Part shown: in pieces, positions 49,250 through 59,902 of the stretch
Position numbering within the stretch: the stretch's first letter is position 1
Layout of the letters: each line of letters begins with the position of its first letter
Notes under the pieces: generated by a model
Told to the model about the DNA's origin: nothing
Databases searched by the model: none
Seen by the model: only the letters and a program-made list of their open reading frames with translations
Assembly (NCBI RefSeq): GCF_020921035.1
Contig: NC_063159.1
Span: forward strand, 20,281,782-20,345,781
Reading direction: 5' to 3'
Length of the DNA: 64,000 nucleotides
DNA from: Rhodamnia argentea
Lineage: Eukaryota > Streptophyta > Magnoliopsida > Myrtales > Myrtaceae
Program-made: the position numbers and the translations under genes

Positions 49250-49668
49250 GGCCAAAGTGATTTTCGATGCAATTTTCCGAATTAGGATTGGGAAAACTGC
49301 ATTCCTTGTCGTACCTGTGAAAATTTTCTGTTTATTGCAATGGTCATTGAAGTTTTGAGAAGTCTCTGAGGTCTCTCCTGCTGTTAACTGGATGATAAGC
49401 ATCTTGATCATCATCGTGTGACTAATAACATTTGGCTCTAGAGTTGTGCTCCACATATTCCAAATTGAAGTCATCAGGAATTCTCTCTTCTCTATGTGAT
49501 TTGCTGACTTGAAGGTATAGACTTGTTTGTTCGTCCAAAAAGTTCGGCCGGAAATACGTTAATCCAAATTGGGAAAGTACTTCGTTGTGGACTTCGCGAG
49601 CTAGTCGAGTTAATGAAGTGGTGTAGACTCTGAGCTTCAAAAAGCTTGAGATCTCACATTTAAATTTT

Positions 49669-50045
49669 GGGAAAATCACCAAAAAAATTATAAATCTATT
49701 GCAATTATGCTATATCAATTTTAAATTTTTGCATTTACCTTAATTCAGTCAATTCGATCAATTTTGGCTCGAAATCGTTGATCTAGTCGTCGGTTGTCCT
49801 ACGTGGCGCGATCTGCACCGACATAAACACTTTTTAATAATAATTTAATAATTTTCAAATTTATTTATTTGTTCTTTTCTTTATGTATCTCTTTTTTGTT
49901 TTTTTCCTACCCTTCCCTTCGCTTTTTCTCCATATGATCGCCGCACCTTGACAACCGGTCAGAGTTGAGGGTCGGCGAGGTCGACCACGCCGTCACTGGG
50001 CGAGATCAGCCTCGCCCAGCCATGGCAAGGCTCGACCCCCCCCAA
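49669..50045. mobile_element. TIR element fragment F (left arm and GC-rich core)
   Basis: It starts GGGAAAATCACCAAAAAAAT and continues with TATTGCAATTATG, CAATTTTGGCTCGAAATCG and GTTGTCCTACGTGGCGCG, as in copy A. Then comes an AT-rich inner part and a GC-rich block (49945-50040: GGTCGGCGAGGTCGACC, CTGGGCGAGATC). The right arm is absent, so the copy is truncated at about 50045. Confidence 0.6.
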
Positions 50046-50570
50046 ATTTAGCTTTAATTCTTCACTTTTCAGAGCTAGCGAGAGGGGACCCACCTCAACA
50101 TTCTGTGAATCAAGCTGAAAATGAATACAATGGGGACTCGTCTTGTTCCAAATTGTACGAGTGCTCCAGTCAAAAGCAATGTTCCAAAAAAAAACCAAAA
50201 AGAACAGACAGCCTTATTTGACCCTGCATAGGCCCATCCATCTATTGGAAGCCAGCCTTTTTCAGAACTTACGGGAAAGCTGGCATGGCCCTTCTCTTTT
50301 GCGTGACAGCTTAGGAAAGTGCAAATACAGAATAGAAAGGGGATGGGAAGGAGTGCTGGGTACACAAAAAAAAAGAGACAATAATTCCCAAAGTCAGGAC
50401 AAAACAACTGATTGTTTTGAGGTCGTGCCATGAGAAAGCAACCCGCTTTACAAATCTTTCGACACTGTCGTTCATAAGTTTGGTCAGATGTTGGAAGACG
50501 GGCGTTATGTATTGCTCAAGAAGATGGGCATAATGTATTGCTCAAGAGTCGGTTTCGAATGCGATCTACT
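50046..50570. other. Intergenic, no gene seen
   Basis: A 118-codon minus-strand frame (50075-50431) has hydrophobic stretches, but no known domain and an overlapping plus-strand frame. It is not called. Confidence 0.35.
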
Positions 50571-50574
50571 ATTT

Positions 50575-50905
50575 AGTGATAAATACACCGAAAGTTTTAA
50601 AATTCGTTACGAAAATATAATTTAATCTTAAGACTTTCGGAAAGTATAATCAAACTTTAAAACTTATCATAAAAGTGTAATTGGGTCCTAAAATTTCTAA
50701 AAGATGTAATCAAATCTTAAAACTTGTCACAAAAGTATAATTAAATCTTAAAAAGCTTTTCAAAATTGTAATCAACAAAAAAAAATTTTGATTTCGTCAA
50801 TTTGTTAAGTTTAAAGACTCAATTACACATTTTGATGAGTTTTTTTGGACATAATTATAATTTTTAAAAATTTGAGATTTTACTATACTTTCGTGATAAA
50901 TGACA
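50575..50905. repeat. Inverted-repeat element with tandem-unit arms (third family)
   Basis: The left side repeats a unit of about 60 bases around CTTAAAACTTGTCACAAAAG and TATAATTAAATCTTAA. The right side carries the same phrases inverted (AAGACTCAATTACAC, TTTGAGATTTTACTATACTT, TCGTGATAAATG). A half copy of this family lies at 55620-55720. Confidence 0.55.
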
Positions 50906-51224
50906 AATCTTAGATGTCCCAATTTTTACCGATAAAGGTTGTTGGTTGTCTAGTCACATCCCGGAAACAGATGAACCCGTGCAAAGCACAAGGCAGAGAG
51001 GGAAGAGAGAGGTGACAAGTTGGAGCGGTTCCACACTAAACAAATGAAAGGAGACTGTAAAGTGCAAAGCTTTTCCACTCCTCGACAAAACCTTTTCATG
51101 GTGAAAGATATTTCGTAAGATTGAGGATTATGCGCACACCCTACATTGGTCAGATTTTTGTCTGCTTTGCTTAGATACTTTACAAGGGTACCCATTTCAT
51201 GCGATGAAAAATCTTTCAAAATTT
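50906..51224. other. Intergenic, no gene seen
   Basis: The minus-strand frame at 50950-51267 has no recognisable feature. Nothing else is visible. Confidence 0.3.
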
Positions 51225-51860
51225 GGATGAATCGATAAATGAATCGACAAAGGTTGCGAAGGTCCATTGTTGCTTTCGAACGGGAAAGTAAGGAATTTGA
51301 AAGTACGAAAACCGGAGATAATCGCGGGCGGCCATGTAAATTGCAGGAATGTAAAAATAATGATAAATTTGCAGAAGAACGTTGACAACTGTGATTAATT
51401 GGGGGGGTCCTTATAATGCATATACTTTGGTATTTATAATCCTCTATCGACGGTTAAATATAAAGGTTACTTAATATCAATAGTGATATAACTTCCTAAT
51501 CATATCGGTAGTTACAAAAAGTTATACAATCTCCTATTAGCTAGGACACTTATCTACAATAAGTCATGAAAAAAAAATCCTAAATTAGTAACAATAGACA
51601 ATAGACATAACCACCCAGCAGTTATATTGCCGATAAACATGAAGGCTCTTGTGTGATAACTTTTACAATGTTGTCAATGACTTCCTAGCTTAGTTGTTGA
51701 TTCCCTTTAATTAGTTGTTTAGTATTCTATTCATTGTTGACCAAACTCTATTTTCATTGAATAATTTGATACTTCTCATAATAATAAAAAAATTGGTTAT
51801 TTTTTAGTATCAACATATATCCCTTTTTAAAAGAATTGAATGATTCATGGACCACCTGAT
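51225..51860 (+). repeat. Dispersed repeat, copy 1
   Basis: Blocks such as CGACAAAGGTTG, GGCCATGTAAATTGCAGGAA, ACTTTGGTATTTATAATCCTC, TTCCTAATCATATCGGTAG and TCTCCTATTAGCTAGGACAC recur in the same order at 52500-53540. The repeat looks like a decayed LTR or long non-coding element; no coding part is left. Confidence 0.6.
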
Positions 51861-52499
51861 TATTTTAAATTAAATAATCAAGAGTCATCATATGCTCCCT
51901 TGTCATCGGCAGATTTGAAGGTTTTCCTACCGAATTGATTCATGCATTTGTCTTTATAACAATACCATTAATTATTCCACGACCCCATGAATGATGCAAG
52001 TTGCAATATTCTTTGTTTACAAAATCTTCCTCACTCTAGACTACTTGGCCTTCCGTTAATCTCATGAGGCCATCTTTTAAGAGTAAATTGAAGATTTTGT
52101 CCTACTGATTAATGTCAAATGAGTAAGCTTGAATATCTTAAGCCCTAGCCATTTTTGTTCTTCTATTTTGGCACGCTTTAAGGATCAATATACATAAGGC
52201 TTGTCGAGCATCATTTTTGCCACATTTATTTCAATGTTTTCATTCGAGTCAGATTCGTAATTTGACTCATAATATTCCATTAGAGCCACGTTTTGTGCAA
52301 AGTATTCATGAAGTCCCTTAATGATGTCTTTTAATAATCGCTCTACTTAGACTCTCTCGTTGCCAATTGAATAAACCGGTAAAGCCTTGGCCTTCAATTC
52401 TTTGTTGCAGGTTAAGTTTTAATCCATTTGATAACCAAATTAGTGAGCTCTTTATCTAAGAACGAAGTGAGGCCTTTAACTTTCGGTCTTTTTAAATCG
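51861..52499. other. Spacer between repeat copies, no gene seen
   Basis: This is AT-rich DNA without recognisable coding sequence. It may be part of the same element as the flanking repeats. Confidence 0.3.
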
Positions 52500-53540
52500 A
52501 GCAATAAACTTATCGATAAAGGTTGATAAGGGTCCTTTATTGATTTTGGACGAAAAATAAATGATAAGAAATTCAAAGGGACAGGAATCGGAGACAATTG
52601 TTGCCAGCCATATAAATTGCAGGAAACTAAAGACAAAGGTATATTTTCAAAACAACATTGAGTTGAGTTTTGAGATTGATTTGGGGTCTTACAATGAATA
52701 CATTTGGGTATTTTATAAACCTCTACTAACATTTACATACAAAGGCTATTAAAGTTAGACAAGGGAAATGAACACTACAGTCATAATTTTCGTACAATGC
52801 TAAATTGAGCGCCATAACTTTTTCTTTTTCTTTTTAATCACTTGTGTCTATAACTTATGTATTGTGTTCACTTAAATGCCATAATTTTTTTTTTTCTAAT
52901 CACTTTAGTGCCATACAACTTTCAATCAATTATTTGAGTGACATAACTTTTTTTATAAACGTTCACCGCAAGGGACATGCTAGATTGAATTTTCAGCATT
53001 TGGATAAACGTTTTTAAAACATAATGGCACTCTAGTGAACGTTTTTTAGGAGTAATGACATTCAAGTGATTGAAAAAAAAATTATTGCACTCAAGTAAAT
53101 GCAAGACGAAAACAGTGGCACCGGTGTTGTTCTTATCACGTTGAATAAAGAAACAAATTCCTAATCATATAGGGTAGTCACCAGAAGTTACACGATCTCC
53201 TATTATCTAGCACACTTATCCAAAACAATCACAAAAAAAACTTAAATTGTTGACAATAGCCATTACCATTCTACAGTAATAACTTTATGTCGATTGCGCT
53301 ATCCATGGCTTTGTCAATCAACTTTTTAAACCTTGATGAAGACTCTCGTCAATAGCTTTCATCATAACTTCCGTGGCGACCTGTCAATTCCCATCAAAGT
53401 CGATTGTTCTCTTCGTCGTTGACCTAACTCTACTCATATCGATTAAGTCTGATACTTGTCCATAATAACAATAAAAAATTGATTATTTTTTGGCTTCAAC
53501 GGTGCCCTTTTATTTTGGAGACATGAATAATTGAAGCGAC
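52500..53540 (+). repeat. Dispersed repeat, copy 2, split by an inserted element
   Basis: It is the counterpart of 51225-51860, in the same orientation about 1.3 kb away. Its collinear blocks include GCCATATAAATTGCAGGAAA, TTCCTAATCATATAGGGTAG, TCTCCTATTATCTAGCACAC and TTGATTATTTTTTGGCTTCA. The copy is longer because 52770-53132 has inserted just before the TTCCTAATCAT block. Confidence 0.6.
52770..53132. mobile_element. Nested TIR element (fourth family)
   Basis: Left end GAACACTACAGTCATAATTT and right end GTGGCACCGGTGTTGTTC are imperfect inverted repeats. The arms are units around TTAGTGCCATA and CAATCA.TT.AGTG, mirrored as ATAATGGCACTCTAGTGAA and CATTCAAGTGATTG. Comparison with the uninterrupted copy at 51225-51860 marks it as an insertion. 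No coding sequence. Confidence 0.6.
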
Positions 53541-53679
53541 GTATCGTAAAAGACTCATGGATGTGTTTCAAATGATACATGAAGAGCGATTAGTGACTTC
53601 AGGCAATCTTCTTTGGCCCAAGCCAATGAGCGGGAATGGGAGCATTTAAAGCTAGCTCGTAGGCCTAACATCTTTAAAA

Positions 53680-54400
53680 AAAAAAAATCCTTAACTTTAA
53701 CTACAGTTTCTTTTTTATCCTAATTTTTTTCGTCTCATTAAAATAATCCAAACTTTTAGTCCGATCTCAATTCTATCCTAAATATTTTTTTTATCTCATA
53801 AAAAATCACTAACTTTATGTCCAGCCTTACTTCTATCTGGGAACTTTTTGTCTTGCAAAACATCATTGACTTTCACTTGACTTCCACATTCGCTTCCATT
53901 AATCCTCCGTTCAAAATCACCTTCAATAATGTGGTATTTCCACATCATTGCTCGAGTTTTTCCAAATTTCATATCTAAAAAGACGTCTTTTGGAGATAAA
54001 TTTTCATGTCATCCCAAACGACATTTTATTGAATTTGAAATTTGTTAAAAACCAAAGCAATTAGGATGGACTTTTTTCAATTGCTCTTGTTCTTAAGAGA
54101 AACTTCATTCCATCTCGTTCGGAGATATTCAATTATGCACTCAATCTTCAATCTCTAGTGATAGGAGAGCCCGCGCTCGAGACATTTGGCTTGAGACACT
54201 CGAGCGGCTCGCACTCTAGACTTTTCTATCTCTCGGTTGTCAAGTGAAATTTTGGACGGATGGTTAATAGGAGCAGACTTAGAGCTCAAGTAAAAGATGA
54301 TGGTTTTTTATGAGACAAACAAAAATCTATGGTAGAATTAAGACTAGATATAAAGTTTTAGGTTTTTTAGGAGACAAATAAATTGTGGGTAAAATACCTT
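53680..54400. mobile_element. TIR element (fifth family)
   Basis: The left arm repeats ATCACTAACTTTATGTCC and TTCTATCCTAAATATTTTTT units. The right arm has them inverted: TATGGTAGAATTAAGACTAG, ATATAAAGTTTTAGG and TTTTTTAGGAGACAAATAAA. The centre (about 53930-54230) is unrelated unique sequence. No protein is encoded. Confidence 0.5.
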
Positions 54401-54439
54401 ACCAAAAAATAAATAAATAAATAAATTGTGGGTAAAATG

Positions 54440-54715
54440 GGGGAAAAGTGTAAAAAAAAAAGTCCTAAACTTATTGCATTTGTGTCAATTCAGCTTAAAC
54501 TTTTTATATTTATGTTAATTGAGTACATTCGGCCAATTTTAATCGAAAATCGCTGATGTCATGTGCGGTACGGTTGATGCTGATACGAACTTTTTTTTCT
54601 ATTCTTTTATTTTTTTTTTAATATTCTTTTTATTGAGAGCTAGTGAGAGCCGTCGATCGACCTCTGTTGGCCTCGCTGCCATTTGGCGACCCCTGCCGGA
54701 TCCAGGCAATTTCTA
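54440..54715. mobile_element. TIR element fragment G (left arm and core of the first family)
   Basis: It starts GGGAAAAGTGTAAAAAAAAA and GTCCTAAACTTATTGCATTTG, then GGCCAATTTTAATCGAAAAT, AT-rich inner sequence and a GC-richer core (GAGCTAGTGAGAGCCGTCG). The right arm is not adjacent. A right arm lies at about 57560-57653 and could be its separated other half. Confidence 0.55.
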
Positions 54716-55615
54716 CTGTTCTATCCTCTGCCTTCTTCAATTCCACATGCCAACCTTTCCCAGCTGATCTGTCCTTCTTTCCGTCTTTCCTTTCAATTTC
54801 TTGTCCGTTCCTTGGCACGCGTTCCGAGGAATCTGCCAGATAGTGTCGAGAAAGTTTTTTTTTTTGTTTGATTTTGTTTTTGGAAAATAGATTTCAAGTT
54901 AATCCCATTTGAAAGAAAACCGCAATAAATGCCTAAGTACACTGTATGTGAGGATTTGGCATGAACATTTTTTTTTTTGGGAGAAAAAAAAGTTTCAGGT
55001 TTTTTGGAAATATGTAAACAAAATCTTTCGTAAAAGATTTTAATTGTCAATCGTAATGCTATCTCTAGGTTTTTAATTTATTCAATATAGTCCGTGAAAT
55101 GTTAATGCTAAATGTTCAGTCTAATCTTGGGATTGTATGGAAATGTTCAACATTAATTCAAGTCAATAAAATCTGCTAATTTGGCTTCCGATTCATCAAT
55201 TTTGACTATTAGATGATAAAAAAAAATTATAAGTAAATTATCCAAGCAAGATGGACATGTTGACTTGTCAATTCTAAAAATCCAACTCAGCATATAACAA
55301 TCCATGTAATCGATTCGATTTGCCGTTTGAGCAAACGGAAGAACTGTATCGAATATTTACCAATAAAAAAAAAAGACATTATCCCATGTCAATTATGCTT
55401 GTCACAACTAATTTCAGTCAAATTTCAGGAAAATCAATTCTTTTTTATTTAGGTATTTTTGTCATTGTACTTTCTCCTTAAAATAACAGACCTATGGAGT
55501 GAAATAATTTGCGGGTTTATTAAGAAAATTCATTAGTTTTCGTCAGGGCAAGTAAGTTCTGGGTTGGGGTGGTGGGACAAATTTCATCCATTTTACCTCG
55601 CCCGAGATCCTGAAT
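54716..55615. other. AT-rich repeat-area DNA
   Basis: No gene is seen. Poly-T and poly-A runs are frequent, and short frames carry no features. Confidence 0.35.
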
Positions 55616-55619
55616 GTTA

Positions 55620-56425
55620 ATTTGGGACATGTGCATTATAAGTTCTAAAAATTGTCAGGAAAGTACAATTGAATCCTAACTAAGACTTTCAAAAAATGCA
55701 ATCAAGTCATTCGGTTGATTTCATCAAATTTGGCTGACAATAAATGTCCACATTTTCTTTTTTATGAGGATTACTATCACGAAAAATTTCAAACTAGTAC
55801 ACTTGTGAGAAATTTACCCCAAACTATTTTTTTATCACAAAAAATCCTAAATTGGGACATTTGTGATAAGTTTATCCCAAATTATTTTTTTACCATGACA
55901 AATTTTAAACTGGTACACTTGTGACAAATCTATCCAAAACTATTTTTGGACCACAAAAAATTGCAAAATGGTATATATGTGGCAAATTTATCCCAAACTA
56001 TTTTTTTAACTACTAAAACCTCAAACTAGCGCACTTGTGATAAATTTATCCTAAACTAAATATTTGACACAAAAAAAAATCCTAAACTGGTACATTGATG
56101 ACAAATTTACCCTCCGTTAGTTTCCATTAAATTGAGTTAATATCACGAAAAATCTCCAAAATTGATACACCTACAACAAACTATAGGTAAAAATCTTAAT
56201 CTGGTGTGCCAATCGATCGTTACGTGTCATCCAACTCAGCAATTTGACAGTAAAATTTAACGAAAATTAACGAAGGGAAAATTTATCATAAGTATACTAG
56301 TTTGGATTTTTCGTGGTCAAAAAAATAGTTTGGGATAAATTTATCACAAGGGTACCAATTTGACATTTTTCATAATCAATTTTTTTTTTTGGATATATCA
56401 ATTTGGAATTTTTCGCAATATTAAC
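55620..56425. mobile_element. TIR element with about 60-bp tandem units (sixth family)
   Basis: From about 55765 the unit AAACTGGTACACTTGTGACAA + TTTATCCCAAACTA + TTTTTTT repeats at least five times. After a middle with GGTGTGCCAATCGATCG, the unit returns inverted (TAGTTTGGGATAAATTTATC, ACAAGGGTACCAATTTG) up to GGAATTTTTCGCAATATT, which mirrors the start ATATCACGAAAAATT. At 55620-55720 it abuts a half copy of the family seen at 50575. No coding sequence. Confidence 0.6.
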
Positions 56426-56429
56426 CATT

Positions 56430-57555
56430 TCCATAATTTTCTCTCTCCTACTTCGCGTCTTACGTGGCACTTAAGTTAACTAAGAACTAAAATGAAACCC
56501 CAAAATAGTGTATCCAAATTATAAGAGAGCCCATAGAAGCCGCAATTGCGTCCTTCTCTATACAAGTTCCCGAACGAGGTTTTTGAAGAGAACTTCGTTG
56601 TTGTTTTGTATCAAGCCCTAATTTATTCACACAAAGTCTTATTTAAATTAGGTTCTTTTGTCGAATTATATAAATTTGGTTTAAAAAGTCCAAAAGTTTT
56701 CCCAAAATAAAAAGACAAACTAAACAAAAAAAAAAAAAAATACAGGCAAGAGAGTCTTTGTGTGTGTGTTTTTTTATATAGCTTTTAGCCTTTCTTTTCG
56801 TTTAGTTTGTCTTTTTGCTTTTGGAAAAACTTTTAGACTTTTTTCAAACTAGTATAGCTAAGATTTTGGGTTAAAAAAATAGGATTTGTACTAGAATGAC
56901 GTCGTTTTAGTACTTTAGTTAATTTTAACGCCACATACAATGCCACGGAGGAGAGAGAAAGTAATAAAGAATATACCGCACCGGCATCTTGCATTTTCAC
57001 GAGCGAGATTTTTCAATCATATTTGTTTTTTTAAACAAAACAAAAAGTGACCGAAATCCGAGTACCATAACCTAGATTCCAAAAAACTTGAAACTAGGAG
57101 CTCAGTCCCCTTTTCTAGATCGGAAACTAGCCCGCCAAAAATCGATCGGGGCATCATCATACGATACTAATTTCGTTACTATTTAGAGAATTTCGTTTAG
57201 AAATTTTATTATAAACTAATTTGGTTCCAAATTCCTATTTTACTTTCCCTTTTTGGTTACGTGGTTTGCTGTGTGACATTTTTCCGTCCTTTTTTCTGCA
57301 TTCCTCCCTTTTTTTTTTTTTTTTTGGGTCGAAATTCCTTTTTTCTTCATTAGAAAAAATAAAAAGAACAAGAAAAACCATGAACTCGTACGTAAGGGCA
57401 ACCGGGCAACTTGTGGGTTTCGCTATCACAATCCGCGTCCACTTGTACCCTAGTCCAACCACACTGCAAGTACGAGGATCCCGTTGCTTGGACTTTTCCT
57501 TGGCCCCGTCGATCATAAATAAATACACTAAATTTAATCTGTTAAATTACTTTAT
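56430..57555. other. Intergenic, no gene seen
   Basis: A 113-codon plus-strand frame (57221-57562) and its minus-strand counterpart overlap and show no domain. The area has long A and T runs. Confidence 0.35.
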
Positions 57556-57559
57556 TAAA

Positions 57560-57653
57560 TAACGCAATAAGCTTAGGATAAAATTAAAATGTTTAGGGCT
57601 GCGTTGACTAAAGTGCAATAGGTCTAAGACTTTTTGAACAATTTTTTTCCCCG
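57560..57653. mobile_element. TIR element fragment H (right arm end of the first family)
   Basis: AGTGCAATAGGTCTAAGACT followed by TTTTGAACAATTTTTTTCCCC is the right-hand terminus of the family seen at 2826. Only the outer arm is present. Confidence 0.5.
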
Positions 57654-58065
57654 TCTAAAAATCTCAGCTGATTTCTTCAAAATTCTCAACATCACATCCG
57701 TGTCTTCATCAACATAATCAGCTTTTATAGAGAACAACAACAGCCTTCTGATGTTGATGATCTTGAAAAAAAAATCAATGGCGATTTTTGGACTCGGTGT
57801 TTGGAATTAGAGTGAAAGTTGAGGAATTTTTTAGATAAAGATTGGACCTAAAGTTGGGGTCTTTTGGAGAACTAACCCGATCTTAAAGCGAGGGTAATAT
57901 GGAAAGGTTTTAGTGTATTTTTCGGATTATGTAAGTCGTCAATTAATTGGGACATTTCATTTCATGAAGAAAATAAAATACTGCATGCGACCGTAAAGTG
58001 TTGACCGTGAGTTGTTGACACGTCGGACTCAAGAGGGGAACGTCTCAAACTTCCCTCTCCCGTCT
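57654..58065. other. Upstream region of the CBL gene
   Basis: This is presumably the distal promoter. No gene is seen. Confidence 0.35.
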
Positions 58066-58072
58066 CTATAAG
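58065..58072 (+). promoter_or_regulatory. TATA box of the CBL gene
   Basis: TCTATAAGA lies about 200 bases before a good splice donor at 58269, so transcription probably starts near 58095 and the first, non-coding exon ends at 58268. Confidence 0.5.
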
Positions 58073-58268
58073 ATACGCCATCGATCCTCATCCCCCTCCA
58101 GTTCTTCATCGAGAGCTCTGACCTTTCTTCATTGAAGCTCGAGCGAGGGAAGCTTCCTCTCACGATCTTTTTACGTAGATCCACAGAGACAAGGGTGAAG
58201 CGCAGAACAACCCACCTGGGATTTGTACAGAGAAGCCCCGGAAGCTCGGAACCGCGCCCTCGGGTCGG

Positions 58269-59845
58269 GTGAGTTGGCCTGTTCCTCACGAGCTTTCTTT
58301 CTTCTGGGACTCGTGGGCGATCGTCGTTGTGTTTACCGATTCGATGGCCCTTTTTCCCTGTTCTTCGACTGTTCGATATCGATCGCCCGTTGTATTACAT
58401 ACGCCTTGTTTCTTTCGTGGTACAAGATGATCACTCGGATCATCTCAGGGTCCAAACTAATGGGGGGGGGCTCTGAACAGGACTTCTGCAAATTCTCTTA
58501 TCTTGCTCCTCGTTGTAACATTTAAAAAGAGGGGAAGAATAGCAATTTCTGGTTTCTAAATGTTCTTACCGGTGATATCCGACACTTGTCTAGGAGGACA
58601 TTGCATTTCTGCATTTTCTTTTTCCTTTCTCGGTTTCCAGATCTTACCGCACTGGTTTTCATTTCTAGCAACAATTTTCCTTTTTTCTTTTCTATGCTGA
58701 GGGTTCCGACGTCTTACATTGACCTGACTAAAAGCACAAACTAACGATTTGTATGGTCTAATGTGCCTCGCTTGGTCCCTTCAGAGATACGACAACGTTT
58801 CTTAATCTGTCATATGTTTTTCGGGAAATCGGCTCACTTTCTGTCGGCTATTGAATGTGAAAAATTTTCTGGACTTGATCAATTTTCTATGACGTCTATA
58901 TAATAATCTGGGTACTTTTCTGCATCGCCGAGAAGAGCGAGTCTTGTGAATTTATTCTTTGTGCGCTTGTGTTGTTCTGTGTTGATATTTTTATTTAATT
59001 AGTTGAACCCTTTTGGTTGTAGAACTACTTTAGGAGTTAATTAGGGGAGGTCCAATCTCCCACCCGTCGTTTTATTTATGCTCTGGATACCATAGACTCA
59101 CTCTTAAAATATATTAACTAAGACATTGATATGATGTTTAATGGTCCCATGGGACTTGTCGTCGAAAGAATATATTCCTTAATTCCGCTTAAAGTTCATA
59201 ATTTCTGCAGATGATTCGAATCTATCATTTTGGCTATGGTATATGCTAGTGCTACTAAAGATGGGGACAGATGACGCCCATCACTTGAAAAGTTGCTGTA
59301 ATAGCCTTAGTCTCGTGTTCATGCTAAAAAAATTACTTGATGTTTAGATGGGTATACGTTTTTCCTATTATCCAGATACTGTGCTCTCTTACTTTGCTGC
59401 ATTCGTGTAACATGTCCCCTTGAGCCGATTACTTATAACTGGCGCCCCAGCCGGTTGCTTGAGTTTAATTCTCTGAGTTTGAAATTATCTGTATCTGTCG
59501 CAATTACCTTGCATGAGGAGTTTGGGTTTAGGCTTTGTTGCGGTTTCGCAATCAACCTAATAAATTGCGGAGGCATGTGATAGCTTTCTTTCTTTTTCCA
59601 TTGTTTACGGCACACTGTTTCATCTTTTCATGCCTAGATATGTACATCCATGACTCTGCTGTGGATGTGATTTTAGGTTCTCTGTCTTGCTTGGTCAATG
59701 TCTTATTGTGGACGGTCCTTATTTCTCCTTTGCTTATCAGGAGTACGGAGTTTCTCTAAAGATTGATATGAAAGGCTGGATTTTAAGCTCTGTCATACTT
59801 CCTTTCCGGGAAACAGACTAAATATTTGGATATTGGAATTCGCAG
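58269..59845 (+). other. Predicted 1.6-kb intron in the CBL 5' leader
   Basis: A strong donor (CGG|GTGAGT) follows a GC-richer, pyrimidine-rich leader-like exon, and an acceptor (TTCGCAG|GCTTCC) lies 57 bases before the ATG. No coding frame is conserved between them. Leader introns of this size often raise expression in plants. Confidence 0.5.
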
Positions 59846-59902
59846 GCTTCCTTTGTCCAGTCCTACAGCACGGTTGTCATACTTTTGATGGAAAGATAGT
59901 AC

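Noticed and set aside
50575-56425. Regularly spaced repeats resembling an array
   Set aside because: Not CRISPR: the units are degenerate and AT-rich, lack constant spacers, occur as inverted arms, and this is a plant genome.
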